From the NCBI GenBank assembly GCA_902785645.1, contig CACZZG010000001.1, positions 81,224-145,223 of the forward strand: a stretch of DNA of 64,000 nt, read 5' to 3'. The number at the start of each line of letters is the position of its first letter. Positions within the stretch are counted from its first letter, which is position 1. The translations under genes and the position numbers were made by a program. Positions 8,196-17,154 of this stretch are shown piece after piece. Source of the DNA: an uncultured Erysipelotrichaceae bacterium (GTDB taxonomy: Bacteria; Bacillota_I; Bacilli_A; RFN20; CAG-826). Below the pieces are notes generated by a model, which was not told where the DNA came from, did no database searches, and saw nothing but the letters and a program-made list of their open reading frames with translations.

Positions 8196-9313
8196 TAATT
8201 AACAAAGAAAGCGCTCCTCATATAAGAAGAAAAGCTACTGTTACAAGAATGATGGTAGATGTTTTAATCGCGCTTGCTCCAACGCTAATCTTTTCCTTTG
8301 TCGTCTATCCACTTAATACATTATTCACATATCTATGTTCAGTATTTGTGATGATTGGCGCAGAATTCGTCTATGTTGGCTTAAGAAATATGATGCCAAA
8401 AGACGGATTAAAACATTCCTTCAAAGAAAAATTCACCTATGCCTATAAAGGTAAATACAATCAAAACAACATATTAACTCCCGCTATATCGGCGATTATC
8501 TTCACGCTCATTATGCCAGCAGGTGCACCTATATATGCAGTTATTATAGGCGCATTATTTGGTATTGTTGTTGGTAAATTAGTCTTTGGTGGTTTGGGTA
8601 GTAATATCTTTAACCCCGCAGCGGTTGGTATGTTATTCGCTAAACTATGTTTTGGTAGTCAATATCAAACATATGTTCCAACGTGGTACTATACGATGCC
8701 TGATGTGGCCGCAGGTGCTACTCCATTAGGATTATTAAATGGCGGAGGTTTCGCCAATATTAGCCAATATCAATTATTCGATTTATTCTTTGGACGTATT
8801 CCAGGAACCCTTGGTGAAGTATATAAGATTACAATCTTAATTGGTTTAGTTTACTTATTAATTAGAAGAAGCGCAGACTTTAGAATTGTTGTTTCCTATT
8901 TAGGAACATTCTCTGTTTTGATGTTATGCGCTGGATTATCCGTCTTTATGCTCAATAAAGAAGTTAATCCATTCATGTTCACTTTATATCAATTATTAAC
9001 TGGTGGCGTGCTATTTGGAGCGACATTTATGTTAACCGATCCAGTCACAAGCCCGATTAATTCACCTTCAAGAATTATTTATGGTATGGTGGCTGCGGTT
9101 GTCACAGTCTTTATCCGTTTATTTGCCGCCTTACCAGAAGGTGTTGGATTCTCCATATTAATCGCCAATATGGTTGCGGTTGTCTTAGATCACTATGAAT
9201 GGAGTAATCCTCGTTATACTTGGAAGAACATTTTAGCGATGGCTTTAATCGTTGTTCTTTCTAGTGCGGTAACGTTTATCGTGATTAGATTTGGAGGTGT
9301 GTATCATGCCTAG
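8192..9313 (+). CDS. rnfD: Electron transport complex subunit RnfD
   Basis: Integral membrane subunit of Rnf (NqrB/RnfD family), 373 aa with about nine to ten membrane segments. The flavinylation motif LTDPVTSP lies at residues 281-288, where FMN is attached to a Thr by ApbE (encoded downstream). ATG overlaps the rnfC stop by four bases, so the two are translationally coupled; the end overlaps rnfG. Confidence 0.96.
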   Translation: MIINKESAPHIRRKATVTRMMVDVLIALAPTLIFSFVVYPLNTLFTYLCSVFVMIGAEFVYVGLRNMMPKDGLKHSFKEKFTYAYKGKYNQNNILTPAISAIIFTLIMPAGAPIYAVIIGALFGIVVGKLVFGGLGSNIFNPAAVGMLFAKLCFGSQYQTYVPTWYYTMPDVAAGATPLGLLNGGGFANISQYQLFDLFFGRIPGTLGEVYKITILIGLVYLLIRRSADFRIVVSYLGTFSVLMLCAGLSVFMLNKEVNPFMFTLYQLLTGGVLFGATFMLTDPVTSPINSPSRIIYGMVAAVVTVFIRLFAALPEGVGFSILIANMVAVVLDHYEWSNPRYTWKNILAMALIVVLSSAVTFIVIRFGGVYHA

Positions 9314-9833
9314 TAAAAAGCATTACATCATCACCTCTATCACTCTCGGTGCTATCGCCATGGCAAGCGCGGTTTTAATTGGTGTCACAAACCTCGCCAC
9401 AAGAAACCAAATTAAGAAGAACGAACAAAACAAAATTAATGCCGGAATTAGCGAAATTTTCGGCAAAAGTGCCACAATTTCAAAGGAATTTGCAATAAAA
9501 GAGTACAAGTATAGCAATTATGTGTATCAAGTAAAACAAGAAGAAAATGACAACAATTACGCCTTAAGAACAACTGGTTCAAACATGTATGGAAAGGTGT
9601 CATTAATTGTTGGTTTTAAATATCAAGAAACAGAATATGTCTTCTCAGGATTATATGTTGTCAGCAATGAACAAACATATGCTTCAACTTTAGTGGAAAA
9701 CTACATTGATCCATTAAATAAAAAAACTAGAGACTTAGATGATGTTTCTTGTGGTGCGACTTATGGCGCTAAACTCGTGAGAGATATGGTTAACGAAGCA
9801 AAAGAAGTCGTTAATAAAGGATTTGGAGAATAA
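9306..9833 (+). CDS. rnfG: Electron transport complex subunit RnfG
   Basis: Membrane-anchored flavoprotein of Rnf, 175 aa, with an N-terminal membrane helix (about residues 8-28) and an extracytoplasmic FMN-binding domain. The FMN site reads SCGATYGA with T152 as attachment residue; the usual motif is (S/T)GAT, so Cys replaces the first residue. ATG 9306 was chosen because GGAGG (9292-9296) is nine bases upstream. It overlaps the rnfD end by eight bases. Confidence 0.93.
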   Translation: MPSKKHYIITSITLGAIAMASAVLIGVTNLATRNQIKKNEQNKINAGISEIFGKSATISKEFAIKEYKYSNYVYQVKQEENDNNYALRTTGSNMYGKVSLIVGFKYQETEYVFSGLYVVSNEQTYASTLVENYIDPLNKKTRDLDDVSCGATYGAKLVRDMVNEAKEVVNKGFGE

Positions 9834-9835
9834 AG

Positions 9836-10564
9836 ATGAGTAGGGAAAAAGGTTACACAAAGAAGAATTTCCTGAAGGGTTTATTTATTGAGAACCCACT
9901 TTTCGTTTCGATTCTCGGAACATGTCCTGCTTTAGCCACCACCAAGAGCGTGGAAGCGGCGATCGGTATGGGTATCTTATTTACTGTTGTCCTTATTTGT
10001 TCAAATATCTTAGTTTCTTTATTAAGAAAGATAATATCTGAAGAAATTAGAACTCCCGCTTATATCGTAATCATCGCGACATTCGTTACTATAGTAAAGA
10101 TGGCCACAAACGCCTTCTTACCAGAACTATATTCGACACTAGGTGTGTTCATTTCCTTAATCGTCGTTAACTGTATCGTTCTCGGCAGAGCCGAGGCCTA
10201 CGCTTCTAAGAACAATGTCTTTGATTCTTTAATTGATGCTTTAGGTATGGGACTTGGTTATACTTTAGCTCTTATCGCTATGGCGTTCTTTAGAGAATTA
10301 TTAGGAACAGGTGCATTTAGCTTTGGTAAAATCTTTACCTTTATTCCAGCCTTCAAATTACAAATCATTCCAAAGGGATATGAGATTTCTATGTTCCAAA
10401 ATCCTGCTGGTGCCTTTATTGTTTTCGCCATTATCTTGGGTGTCATCGCCTTTATTAAAAATAGAAAAGATGAACTCAAACTTAATAAAGCCAAACAAGA
10501 AAGAATTAGAAAAGAGCAAGAAGCAAAGCTTGCCGCTGCAAAAGAAACAGGAGGTAATCAATAA
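9836..10564 (+). CDS. rnfE: Electron transport complex subunit RnfE
   Basis: Membrane subunit of the NqrD/RnfE family; with RnfA it forms the membrane core holding an iron centre. 242 aa with six membrane helices; the conserved start (NPLFVSILGTCPALATTKS) carries the helix Cys. A long charged C-terminal tail (about residues 205-242, rich in Lys, Glu and Ala) extends beyond the usual fold. The stop overlaps the rnfA ATG by one base. Confidence 0.95.
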   Translation: MSREKGYTKKNFLKGLFIENPLFVSILGTCPALATTKSVEAAIGMGILFTVVLICSNILVSLLRKIISEEIRTPAYIVIIATFVTIVKMATNAFLPELYSTLGVFISLIVVNCIVLGRAEAYASKNNVFDSLIDALGMGLGYTLALIAMAFFRELLGTGAFSFGKIFTFIPAFKLQIIPKGYEISMFQNPAGAFIVFAIILGVIAFIKNRKDELKLNKAKQERIRKEQEAKLAAAKETGGNQ

Positions 10565-11163
10565 TGCAAATATTCATTTCATTTATACTTGCGATTATTT
10601 CTAGCATGTTGATTGATAACGTTGTTTTATCAAGATTTTATGGTATTTGTCCATTCCTTGGTGTTTCTAGAAAAGTTAACTCCTCTTTGGGCATGGGTGT
10701 TGCGGTTGTCTTTGTTATTATTCTCGCTACCGTTATTTGTTGGCCGCTATATAACTTTGTCTTAGTTCCTGCTGGTATCCAATTTATGGATACAGTTGCC
10801 TATATCTTAGTTATTGCTTCATTAGTCCAATTAGTGGGTCTATTTATTAAGAAATATTCCCCATCCTTATATAAGAGCTTAGGTATTTATCTACCTTTAA
10901 TTACCACAAACTGCGCGGTCTTGGGTGTTGCTCAAAGTAATACCGACCAAGGCTTGTCATTCCTAAGTTCATTAGCAAATGGTATTGGTACATCCATTGG
11001 TTTCTTATTAATCATCGTGGCTTTCTCATGCATACGTGTACGCTTAGAAAGTGCGAATACGCCTAAGGCACTTAAAGGATTACCAATTGCTTTATTTACC
11101 GCTGCGATCATGGCGATTGCCTTTATGGGATTACAAGGATTGTTTTCAGGGATTCAATTATGA
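10564..11163 (+). CDS. rnfA: Electron transport complex subunit RnfA
   Basis: Six-helix membrane protein homologous to RnfE (NqrE/RnfA family), 199 aa. It contains the paired family signatures NVVLSRFYGICPFLGVS near the start and TTNCAVLGVA in the middle, whose cysteines line the membrane iron site. It sits between rnfE and the NqrM-like gene, with overlaps at both ends. Confidence 0.96.
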   Translation: MQIFISFILAIISSMLIDNVVLSRFYGICPFLGVSRKVNSSLGMGVAVVFVIILATVICWPLYNFVLVPAGIQFMDTVAYILVIASLVQLVGLFIKKYSPSLYKSLGIYLPLITTNCAVLGVAQSNTDQGLSFLSSLANGIGTSIGFLLIIVAFSCIRVRLESANTPKALKGLPIALFTAAIMAIAFMGLQGLFSGIQL

Positions 11164-11354
11164 GTAAGGTCGCCTATTTAATCATTGCTATATCAATTCT
11201 TGTGGTGTTACTAGTAACATTCATTGTTTCATTTGTCATTTATCGTCGAACTCCAGTACCTAAAGGTTGCGAAGATTTACAAATGAGCGAAGAAAAATGT
11301 TCAACATGTGGCCATAATGAATGCCACTTCTATCAAGGAAAGGACAAGGAATAG
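11160..11354 (+). CDS. Small membrane Cys-rich protein, NqrM-like (possible Rnf iron-site assembly factor)
   Basis: 64 aa: one membrane helix (residues 5-28), then RRTPVPKGC and CSTCGHNEC. This layout (helix, arginine turn, KGC, CxxC) resembles NqrM, the maturation factor that delivers iron to the NqrD/E site; RnfA/E have an equivalent site. Its ATG overlaps the rnfA stop and rnfB starts three bases after it, so it belongs to the operon. The family assignment is by pattern only; it could be another small Rnf accessory protein. Confidence 0.5.
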   Translation: MSKVAYLIIAISILVVLLVTFIVSFVIYRRTPVPKGCEDLQMSEEKCSTCGHNECHFYQGKDKE

Positions 11355-11357
11355 TTT

Positions 11358-11675
11358 ATGGAAATATTGTGGGCTGCACTTGTCCTATTAGGACTTGGAT
11401 TATTATTAGGTTTAGGTTTAGCGATTGCTGCGGTTATTTTGCATGTCAAAGAAGATAAAAGAATCGAAGAAGTCGCGAAAAGACTACCAAATTACAATTG
11501 TGGTAGCTGCGGATATGCTGGATGTAAAGCTATGGCGGAAGCTATTGTTAATGGCAAAGAAACCAATTTAAGAAAATGTAAACCAGGAAAAGAAGATGTT
11601 AACTTTAAACCAATCATCGAATATTTAGATCAAAATCCAAATGAAGATGGTTCAAAAGTTAATATCCATCTCTAA
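11358..11675 (+). CDS. rnfB: Short RnfB: membrane helix plus one [4Fe-4S] domain, ferredoxin domain absent
   Basis: 105 aa. Residues 3-29 are a hydrophobic anchor; C48, C51, C56 and C74 ([13 protein letters not shown]) form the N-terminal RnfB cluster motif. Typical RnfB proteins are 190-330 aa and continue with a two-cluster ferredoxin domain; here the frame stops, and apbE begins within a few bases. The downstream frames hold ApbE, not a ferredoxin, so this is not a simple frameshift. How ferredoxin electrons enter this Rnf is therefore open. Confidence 0.85.
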   Translation: MEILWAALVLLGLGLLLGLGLAIAAVILHVKEDKRIEEVAKRLPNYNCGSCGYAGCKAMAEAIVNGKETNLRKCKPGKEDVNFKPIIEYLDQNPNEDGSKVNIHL

Positions 11676-11676
11676 T

Positions 11677-12633
11677 ATGAAATATAAAACCCTTTTTTCT
11701 TTACCTTTAATAGCCCTTTTGTTAGGGTGCACAAATACTAACCCGGTTGTTGATCAAAGGGTTTTTTCTTTTGACACTTATATAAATATAAGGTTATATG
11801 AAGGGAAAAAAACTGATGGCGAATATTTAGAAGAATTAATCGCTAAATACGATAAGCTTTCAGATAATTATCAAAATAGAGATATCAGTAACGTTTATAC
11901 GATTAATCACACAAACGATGACGTTACTATAAGTGAAGAACTCTATAAGTTATTAAAGACTTCTTTTGACGTGAATAAAGAAGGTGCGACATATTTCAAT
12001 CCATTATGTGGTTCTTTAGCAAAAAGATGGAAAGAAGCATTAAAAAATAAGCAAATTCTCGATGAAACTATCAAAAATGAAGAATTATTGAAGATGCAAA
12101 ATACCACTTTAACATTTAAAGAAAACAATGTCGTTCAACGCTTAGGCGATGCGGAAATTGATTTAGGCGGAATCGCGAAAGGATATGTTCTTGATAGAGC
12201 GCTCGATTATTTGAAAGAACAAAAGATTAATAGCTATCTCATTAATGGAGGTTCTTCTAGCATTCTTTTAGGAGAGAAAAAGAGTAAAGATGGTTTGTTC
12301 TCTGTTGGATTAAATGACATTGAAGGAGCGTATATCAAATTAAAGAACTGTTTTGTCTCTACTTCTAGTAAATCCGTGCAAGGCGTAGAAATTGATGGAG
12401 TTTCTTATTCGCATATTATCAATCCTAAAGATGGAAGTGCATTAAATGAAAATGACGCGGTCATAGTTATTTCTGAAACTGGATATTATGGAGACGCTAT
12501 GTCGACATCTATGATGATGAATACGATTGATGAGATAAAAACAATCGAAAAAGAACATAATTTAAAAACTATAGTCATTAAAAGCAATAAAATTGTTTAT
12601 TCGCATCCTGATATAGAGGTGTTACATCGATGA
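11677..12633 (+). CDS. apbE: FAD:protein FMN transferase (ApbE), lipoprotein
   Basis: Attaches FMN to Thr residues of RnfG and RnfD outside the membrane. 318 aa. ATG 11677 was chosen because it gives a lipoprotein signal ending in LLLGC (Cys 18). Family motifs: VFSFDTYINIRLY near the N-terminus, GDAEIDLGGIAKGYVLDRA (FAD/Mg site) and INGGSSSILLG in the middle. It follows rnfB directly and overlaps the NusG-II gene at its end. No clear SD precedes this ATG; an upstream ATG at 11641 would destroy the signal peptide. Confidence 0.93.
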   Translation: MKYKTLFSLPLIALLLGCTNTNPVVDQRVFSFDTYINIRLYEGKKTDGEYLEELIAKYDKLSDNYQNRDISNVYTINHTNDDVTISEELYKLLKTSFDVNKEGATYFNPLCGSLAKRWKEALKNKQILDETIKNEELLKMQNTTLTFKENNVVQRLGDAEIDLGGIAKGYVLDRALDYLKEQKINSYLINGGSSSILLGEKKSKDGLFSVGLNDIEGAYIKLKNCFVSTSSKSVQGVEIDGVSYSHIINPKDGSALNENDAVIVISETGYYGDAMSTSMMMNTIDEIKTIEKEHNLKTIVIKSNKIVYSHPDIEVLHR

Positions 12634-13013
12634 ACTTCTGGAAAAAATACCGTAATGATATCTTTTTAATCACCTCTTTATTAGCCGTTGCGGGCATCGC
12701 AATTGGAATTGTTCTAGGTACAAGAAAGAAGGTTAATCTAACCGCGAAGATTTCTGTCCAAAATAAAGTGGTTGAAACCGTTAATCTTTCTGATAAAGAA
12801 GACCATGATTATTACATCAATGGATTAAAGGGAATTTTGCATGTGCACACACATGATGGCGCGATTGCAGTATTAGAAAGCAACTGCCCTCATCAAGATT
12901 GTGTTCGCATGGGATATGTTAATGAAAGTAATCGCCCAATTATCTGTGCATATAATGCAGTATCGATTGTTATCGAAGGTAATGGACAAGCTAATGATGT
13001 GGAGATCGGATAA
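12630..13013 (+). CDS. NusG domain II-like membrane-anchored protein
   Basis: 127 aa: a membrane helix (residues 11-30) and a small beta domain with CPHQDCVRMG, typical of the NusG_II-like proteins encoded next to Rnf and Gx-transporter genes in Firmicutes. Role unknown; the location and anchor suggest an extracytoplasmic accessory. ATG overlaps the apbE stop by four bases and its stop overlaps the next ATG by one. Confidence 0.85.
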   Translation: MNFWKKYRNDIFLITSLLAVAGIAIGIVLGTRKKVNLTAKISVQNKVVETVNLSDKEDHDYYINGLKGILHVHTHDGAIAVLESNCPHQDCVRMGYVNESNRPIICAYNAVSIVIEGNGQANDVEIG

Positions 13014-13534
13014 TGAGCGTTCGCAGAATCGCATTATTAGGTATATTGACCGCAGCGACAATTGTCATTGCGATTTTAGAATCATTTATTCCTAGTATAG
13101 GAATACCAGGTGTTAAGCTCGGTTTAGCTAACATCATGATTCTGGTGATTTTATATGAACTCGGAATCGTTGATGCGATTATGGTTAATCTATTAAGAGT
13201 AATAGTCGTTGGTTTAGTCAGGGGAAATATCTTCTCAATGGGATTTTTGATGTCCTTAACTGGTGCGATATTCTCTTTGGGTATTATGATTCTCTTCTAT
13301 TTAGTGGTAAGAAAGTTCACAGTAGTTGGTGTCAGTGTTATAGGCTCTATTTTTCATGTCGGTGGGCAAGTCATTATCGCGATGATTTTCTTAGGAAGTG
13401 CCTATGTAGTTTTATATCTTCCAATCATCGGTATCTCAGCGATTATCACTGGTGTATTCGTGGGTATCGTCGCTCAATTAATCATCAAAACAGGAATAGT
13501 CAGAAAACAAAAAGAACGATCAAATTTAGAGTAA
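13013..13534 (+). CDS. Gx transporter family membrane protein
   Basis: 173 aa, about five membrane helices. The N-terminal pattern (ILESFIPSIGIPGVKLGLAN) is that of the HepPP_syn_1/Gx transporter family, ECF-type S components of unknown substrate that often sit beside NusG-II and Rnf genes. Last gene of the rnf operon; a terminator follows. Confidence 0.85.
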   Translation: MSVRRIALLGILTAATIVIAILESFIPSIGIPGVKLGLANIMILVILYELGIVDAIMVNLLRVIVVGLVRGNIFSMGFLMSLTGAIFSLGIMILFYLVVRKFTVVGVSVIGSIFHVGGQVIIAMIFLGSAYVVLYLPIIGISAIITGVFVGIVAQLIIKTGIVRKQKERSNLE

Positions 13535-13549
13535 TTTGACCGCTTTTTG
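13517..13549 (+). terminator. rnf operon terminator
   Basis: CGATCAAATT pairs with AATTTGACCG (one mismatch), followed by TTTTT. The stem overlaps the last codons of the Gx transporter gene. Confidence 0.75.
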
Positions 13550-13576
13550 CTAGATTTTTAACGAAAATGTTTCAAT

Positions 13577-14605
13577 TTAGAAGCATTTTTCTTTTCTTAA
13601 TTTTTTACAATTTTGTTCGTTGCCACAGTGATAGCAAAGTTCGTTTGCGTTACCTTGTTCACCTTTAAAGAATGACAAGATATTTTGTGTTGTTGTGTCC
13701 GCAATATTCTCTAAAGCTTCATGTGTTAAGAAAGCTTGGTGAGAGGTGATAATAACATTAGGCATGGCGATGAGTTTTAGTAATGTATCATCGTTCATAA
13801 TGTGTCCAGATTTATCTTCATAGAACAATTCTGCTTCTTCTTCATAGACATCTAAGCAAGCAGAACCGATTTTACGTTCAACAATACCATCTAATAATGC
13901 TTGTGCATCGATTAAACCGCCTCTAGATGTATTGATAATTGCAACACCTTTTTTCATCTTCTTAATACTATCTTTATTGATGAGGTGTCTAGTCTCTGGA
14001 GTTAGAGGACAATGAAGGGAAATAATATCGCTTTTTTCAAATATTTCATCTAGGCTAACGTAGTTTAAATCATTTGCAGGAAATGCATCATAGCAAAGGA
14101 CGTTCATTCCAAAGCCTTGGCAAATATTGATGAAACATCTTCCAATTCTACCTGTACCAATAACACCGACAGTTTTTCCATGCATGTCGTTACCGGTTAA
14201 ACCCGCTAACGAGAAATTATATTCTCTTGTGCGGTTATAGGCTTTATGGATTCGGCGATTATTTGTCATATATAAAGCCATTGCGTGTTCCGCTACGGCA
14301 TATGGGGAATAGGCTGGAACACGATAGACATGGATTTTACCAAAGCATGCTTTTGTATCGACATTATTAAATCCAGCGCATCTTAAGAAAATTGCTTTGA
14401 TGCCATATTCATATAGTTTGTTTATAACTTCTTCATTAGCATCATCATTTACAAATATGCAAACTGCGTCATAGCCTTTTGCAAGATCGACTGTATCGAT
14501 ATTTAGTTTTGGTTCAAAAAACTTAATCTCAATATTTCTTTCTTCCATGAACTTTTTAAAAGCTATTTCGTCATATTCTTTGGTATCAAAAAAGGCAACT
14601 TTCAT
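13577..14605 (-). CDS. D-lactate dehydrogenase (D-2-hydroxyacid dehydrogenase family)
   Basis: Reduces pyruvate to D-lactate with NADH in the cytoplasm. 342 aa: split catalytic domain at both ends, with the NAD-binding motif VGVIGTGRIG near residues 144-153 and the family segments RCAGFNNVD and HCPLTPETRHLI. GAGGAGG precedes the ATG. Odd point: the last 22 residues (CYHCGNEQNCKKLRKEKC) carry four cysteines spaced like a metal or cluster site, which is not part of the usual enzyme. Divergent from hydCBA, it gives a second way to dispose of NADH. Confidence 0.9.
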   Translation of the reverse strand: MKVAFFDTKEYDEIAFKKFMEERNIEIKFFEPKLNIDTVDLAKGYDAVCIFVNDDANEEVINKLYEYGIKAIFLRCAGFNNVDTKACFGKIHVYRVPAYSPYAVAEHAMALYMTNNRRIHKAYNRTREYNFSLAGLTGNDMHGKTVGVIGTGRIGRCFINICQGFGMNVLCYDAFPANDLNYVSLDEIFEKSDIISLHCPLTPETRHLINKDSIKKMKKGVAIINTSRGGLIDAQALLDGIVERKIGSACLDVYEEEAELFYEDKSGHIMNDDTLLKLIAMPNVIITSHQAFLTHEALENIADTTTQNILSFFKGEQGNANELCYHCGNEQNCKKLRKEKCF

Positions 14606-14679
14606 AATATTTTCCTCCTCAATTAGTTTAGCATTTTTGCCATCTATTTCATTATTTATACTCTTTTTATTTTCTTTTC

Positions 14680-14708
14680 TTGTGAATGTGCGCTCTTGTG
14701 CGTAAAAT
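14680..14708 (+). promoter_or_regulatory. hydCBA promoter
   Basis: -35 TTGTGA (14680-14685), 17-base spacer, -10 TAAAAT (14703-14708). TTGTGA recurs as TCACAA at about 14730, and TTGTG is repeated in the spacer. These are half-sites like those of the redox repressor Rex, but not in its usual compact palindrome. AGGAGG (14754-14759) serves hydC. Confidence 0.6.
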
Positions 14709-14764
14709 AAATATCGCGTGAGATGAAAATCACAACAAGAATAATAACCAAGTAGGAGGCTATT

Positions 14765-15247
14765 ATGGCTAAATTACAACCACATGCTGTAAAACAAATT
14801 ACAGAAATTGTTGAAAGGTACAAAGACGAGCCAACCGCTACAATGATGATTCTTGAAGACATTCAAAAGGAATACGGCTATATTCCATTAGAAGTTCAAG
14901 AATTAGTTAGCGAATTAACCGGTGTCCCAGTGAGTGACATTTATGGTGTCGTTACTTTCTACTCTTTCTTCTCCATGACACCAAAAGGCAAATATGTTAT
15001 TGGTGTTTGCTTAGGTACTGCTTGTTACGTCAAAGGCAGTCAATTAGTGCTTGATAAATTTGCTGAATTATTAGGCATTAAACCAGGAGAAACCACTGAG
15101 GATGGTTTATTCACATTAGACGTATTACGTTGCATCGGAGCATGCGCGGTCGCACCAGCTGTTAGCATTAACGGTAAGGTCTACCCACAAGTGAAAGTTG
15201 ACAACGTCAAGAATATTATCGCGGATTATCGCGCTAGGGAGGCTTAA
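14765..15247 (+). CDS. hydC: Bifurcating [FeFe]-hydrogenase subunit HydC (NuoE-like)
   Basis: Thioredoxin-like [2Fe-2S] subunit, 160 aa. It has the NuoE signature (VTFYSFFSMTPKGKYVIGVC) and ligand pairs CLGTAC and CIGAC. With HydB and HydA it forms the electron-bifurcating complex that exchanges electrons among NADH, ferredoxin and H2. First gene of the hyd operon; hydB begins four bases after its stop. Confidence 0.93.
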   Translation: MAKLQPHAVKQITEIVERYKDEPTATMMILEDIQKEYGYIPLEVQELVSELTGVPVSDIYGVVTFYSFFSMTPKGKYVIGVCLGTACYVKGSQLVLDKFAELLGIKPGETTEDGLFTLDVLRCIGACAVAPAVSINGKVYPQVKVDNVKNIIADYRAREA

Positions 15248-15251
15248 TCGT

Positions 15252-17141
15252 ATGGCAAAAATTACTAACGAAAAAGAACTTCAAGCCAGATTTGAACACT
15301 GCGGTAGTTGTTTACAAAAGAAATTCCATTGTGAACCAGGACACAAGGCTATTGTCGTCTGTGGTGGTACCGGATGTTTATCCGCTGATTCACAAGTTAT
15401 CATTGATAAATTCAAGGAATTAATTAAAAAGAATGGTTTGGAAGACAAAGTCACCGCCAACATCGTTGGATGTTTCGGTTTCTGTTCCCAAGGCCCATTC
15501 GTCAAGATCTTCCCAGAAGAAACCTTATACGTCAAAGTTAAAGTTTCTGATGTTGAAGAATTATTCGAAAAAGACATCTTAAATAACGAAATCGTCACAC
15601 GTTTACTCTTTGTTGATCCTCAAACCAAAGAACACGTTCAAAAACAACACGATATTAACTTCTATAAATTACAAAGAAGAGACATCGCATTACATGGTAA
15701 TGGCGAAATTAATCCAGAAGATGTTGATGAAGCTATTGGTAATGGCGCATTCCAAGGCTTAAATAGAGCCTTACATATGTCCAGAAAAGAAGTCATTGAT
15801 GAAGTCTTAAAATCTGGATTAAGAGGCAGAGGCGGCGCTGGATTCCCAACCGGTAGAAAATGGTCATTCGTTCCTGACACTGACGAGCCAAAATACATGA
15901 TTTGTAATGGTGACGAAGGTGACCCAGGTGCATTTATGGACCGTTCCATTATTGAAGGTAACCCATGTGCAGTTATCGAAGGTATGATGATTGCTGGCTA
16001 CGCCATTGGCGCACAAAATGGTTACTTCTATGTCCGTGCGGAATATCCAATCGCAGTTCAAAGATTAGCTAAAGCTATTAAAGACTTAGAAGAATTAGGC
16101 ATCTTAGGTGATCACATCTTAGGTACTGACTTCTCCTTCCGTTGTCACATTCGTTTAGGCGCAGGCGCCTTCGTCTGTGGTGAAGAAACCGCTTTAATTA
16201 ATAGTATTGAAGGTAAACGCGGTATGCCAAGACCACGTCCTCCATTCCCAGCAGTTAAAGGTTTATGGGATCATCCATCCGTTGTTAACAACGTTGAAAC
16301 ATTAGCCTGTGTTCCATATATCTTAAGAGAAGGTTGGGAAAAATTCGCTGCTATCGGCACTAACGATACCAAAGGTACAAAAGTCTTTGCGTTAGGTGGT
16401 AAAGTCAATAACGTTGGCTTAGTGGAAGTCCCTATGGGAACAACCTTAAGACAATTAATCTATGATATCGGTGGCGGTATCCCAGGCAATAAGAAATTTA
16501 AAGCCATTCAAACAGGTGGTCCTTCCGGTGGATGTTTAACCGAGAAAGACTTAGACACACCTATCGACTTTGGTAGTTTAATCGCTGCCGGCAGTATGAT
16601 GGGTTCTGGTGGCGCCATCGTCATGGACGAAGATAACTGTATGGTGGACGTCGCTAAATTCTATATGACATTTATCTGTGATGAATCATGCGGTAAATGT
16701 TCACCATGTCGTATTGGTACAAGAAGATGTTTAGACATCTTAACCAAGATTTGTGATGGTAAAGGCGAGCCAAAAGACTTAGAAGAACTCAAAGAGTTAA
16801 GTAAAGTCATTCAATCTAACTCCTTATGTGCTTTAGGTCAAACTGCGACAAACCCAATCTTATCCACAATGAAAGCATTCCCAGAGGAATATGAAGCGCA
16901 CGTTGTCGATCACAAATGTCCAGCACATGTTTGTAAGAACATGATGGAATACTACATCGTTCCAGAAAAATGTATGGGTTGTACATTATGTGCACGTAAC
17001 TGCCCAGTTGGTTGTATCACCCCTACAGATAAACCAGCGAAGATTCCAAATAAATTCGTTCACCACATCGATCCAAATAAGTGTGTGAAGTGTGGTTCAT
17101 GTATCGCCGGATGTCACTTTGGTGCAATTATCAAGAGATAA
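15252..17141 (+). CDS. hydB: Bifurcating [FeFe]-hydrogenase subunit HydB (NuoF-like)
   Basis: NADH- and FMN-binding subunit, 629 aa. In order: an N-terminal [2Fe-2S] thioredoxin-like domain (VVCGGTGCLSA), the NADH/FMN fold (GLRGRGGAGFPTGRKW, then NGDEGDPGAFMDR), the cluster motif CGKCSPCRIGTRRC, and a C-terminal ferredoxin domain (CMGCTLCARNCPVGC, CVKCGSCIAGC). ATG 15252 was chosen over upstream in-frame codons because GGGAGG precedes it and the protein starts as in relatives. Confidence 0.95.
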   Translation: MAKITNEKELQARFEHCGSCLQKKFHCEPGHKAIVVCGGTGCLSADSQVIIDKFKELIKKNGLEDKVTANIVGCFGFCSQGPFVKIFPEETLYVKVKVSDVEELFEKDILNNEIVTRLLFVDPQTKEHVQKQHDINFYKLQRRDIALHGNGEINPEDVDEAIGNGAFQGLNRALHMSRKEVIDEVLKSGLRGRGGAGFPTGRKWSFVPDTDEPKYMICNGDEGDPGAFMDRSIIEGNPCAVIEGMMIAGYAIGAQNGYFYVRAEYPIAVQRLAKAIKDLEELGILGDHILGTDFSFRCHIRLGAGAFVCGEETALINSIEGKRGMPRPRPPFPAVKGLWDHPSVVNNVETLACVPYILREGWEKFAAIGTNDTKGTKVFALGGKVNNVGLVEVPMGTTLRQLIYDIGGGIPGNKKFKAIQTGGPSGGCLTEKDLDTPIDFGSLIAAGSMMGSGGAIVMDEDNCMVDVAKFYMTFICDESCGKCSPCRIGTRRCLDILTKICDGKGEPKDLEELKELSKVIQSNSLCALGQTATNPILSTMKAFPEEYEAHVVDHKCPAHVCKNMMEYYIVPEKCMGCTLCARNCPVGCITPTDKPAKIPNKFVHHIDPNKCVKCGSCIAGCHFGAIIKR

Positions 17142-17154
17142 GGAGGAGACGATT

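Noticed and set aside
8180-8200. Mycoplasma-type genetic code (TGA as Trp), suggested by low GC
   Set aside because: TGA terminates rnfC, the polysaccharide genes and the methyltransferase at overlaps that make sense, and Trp positions use TGG.
11641-11676. Longer ApbE from ATG 11641
   Set aside because: It would bury the lipoprotein signal and lipobox; ATG 11677 gives a normal signal peptide.
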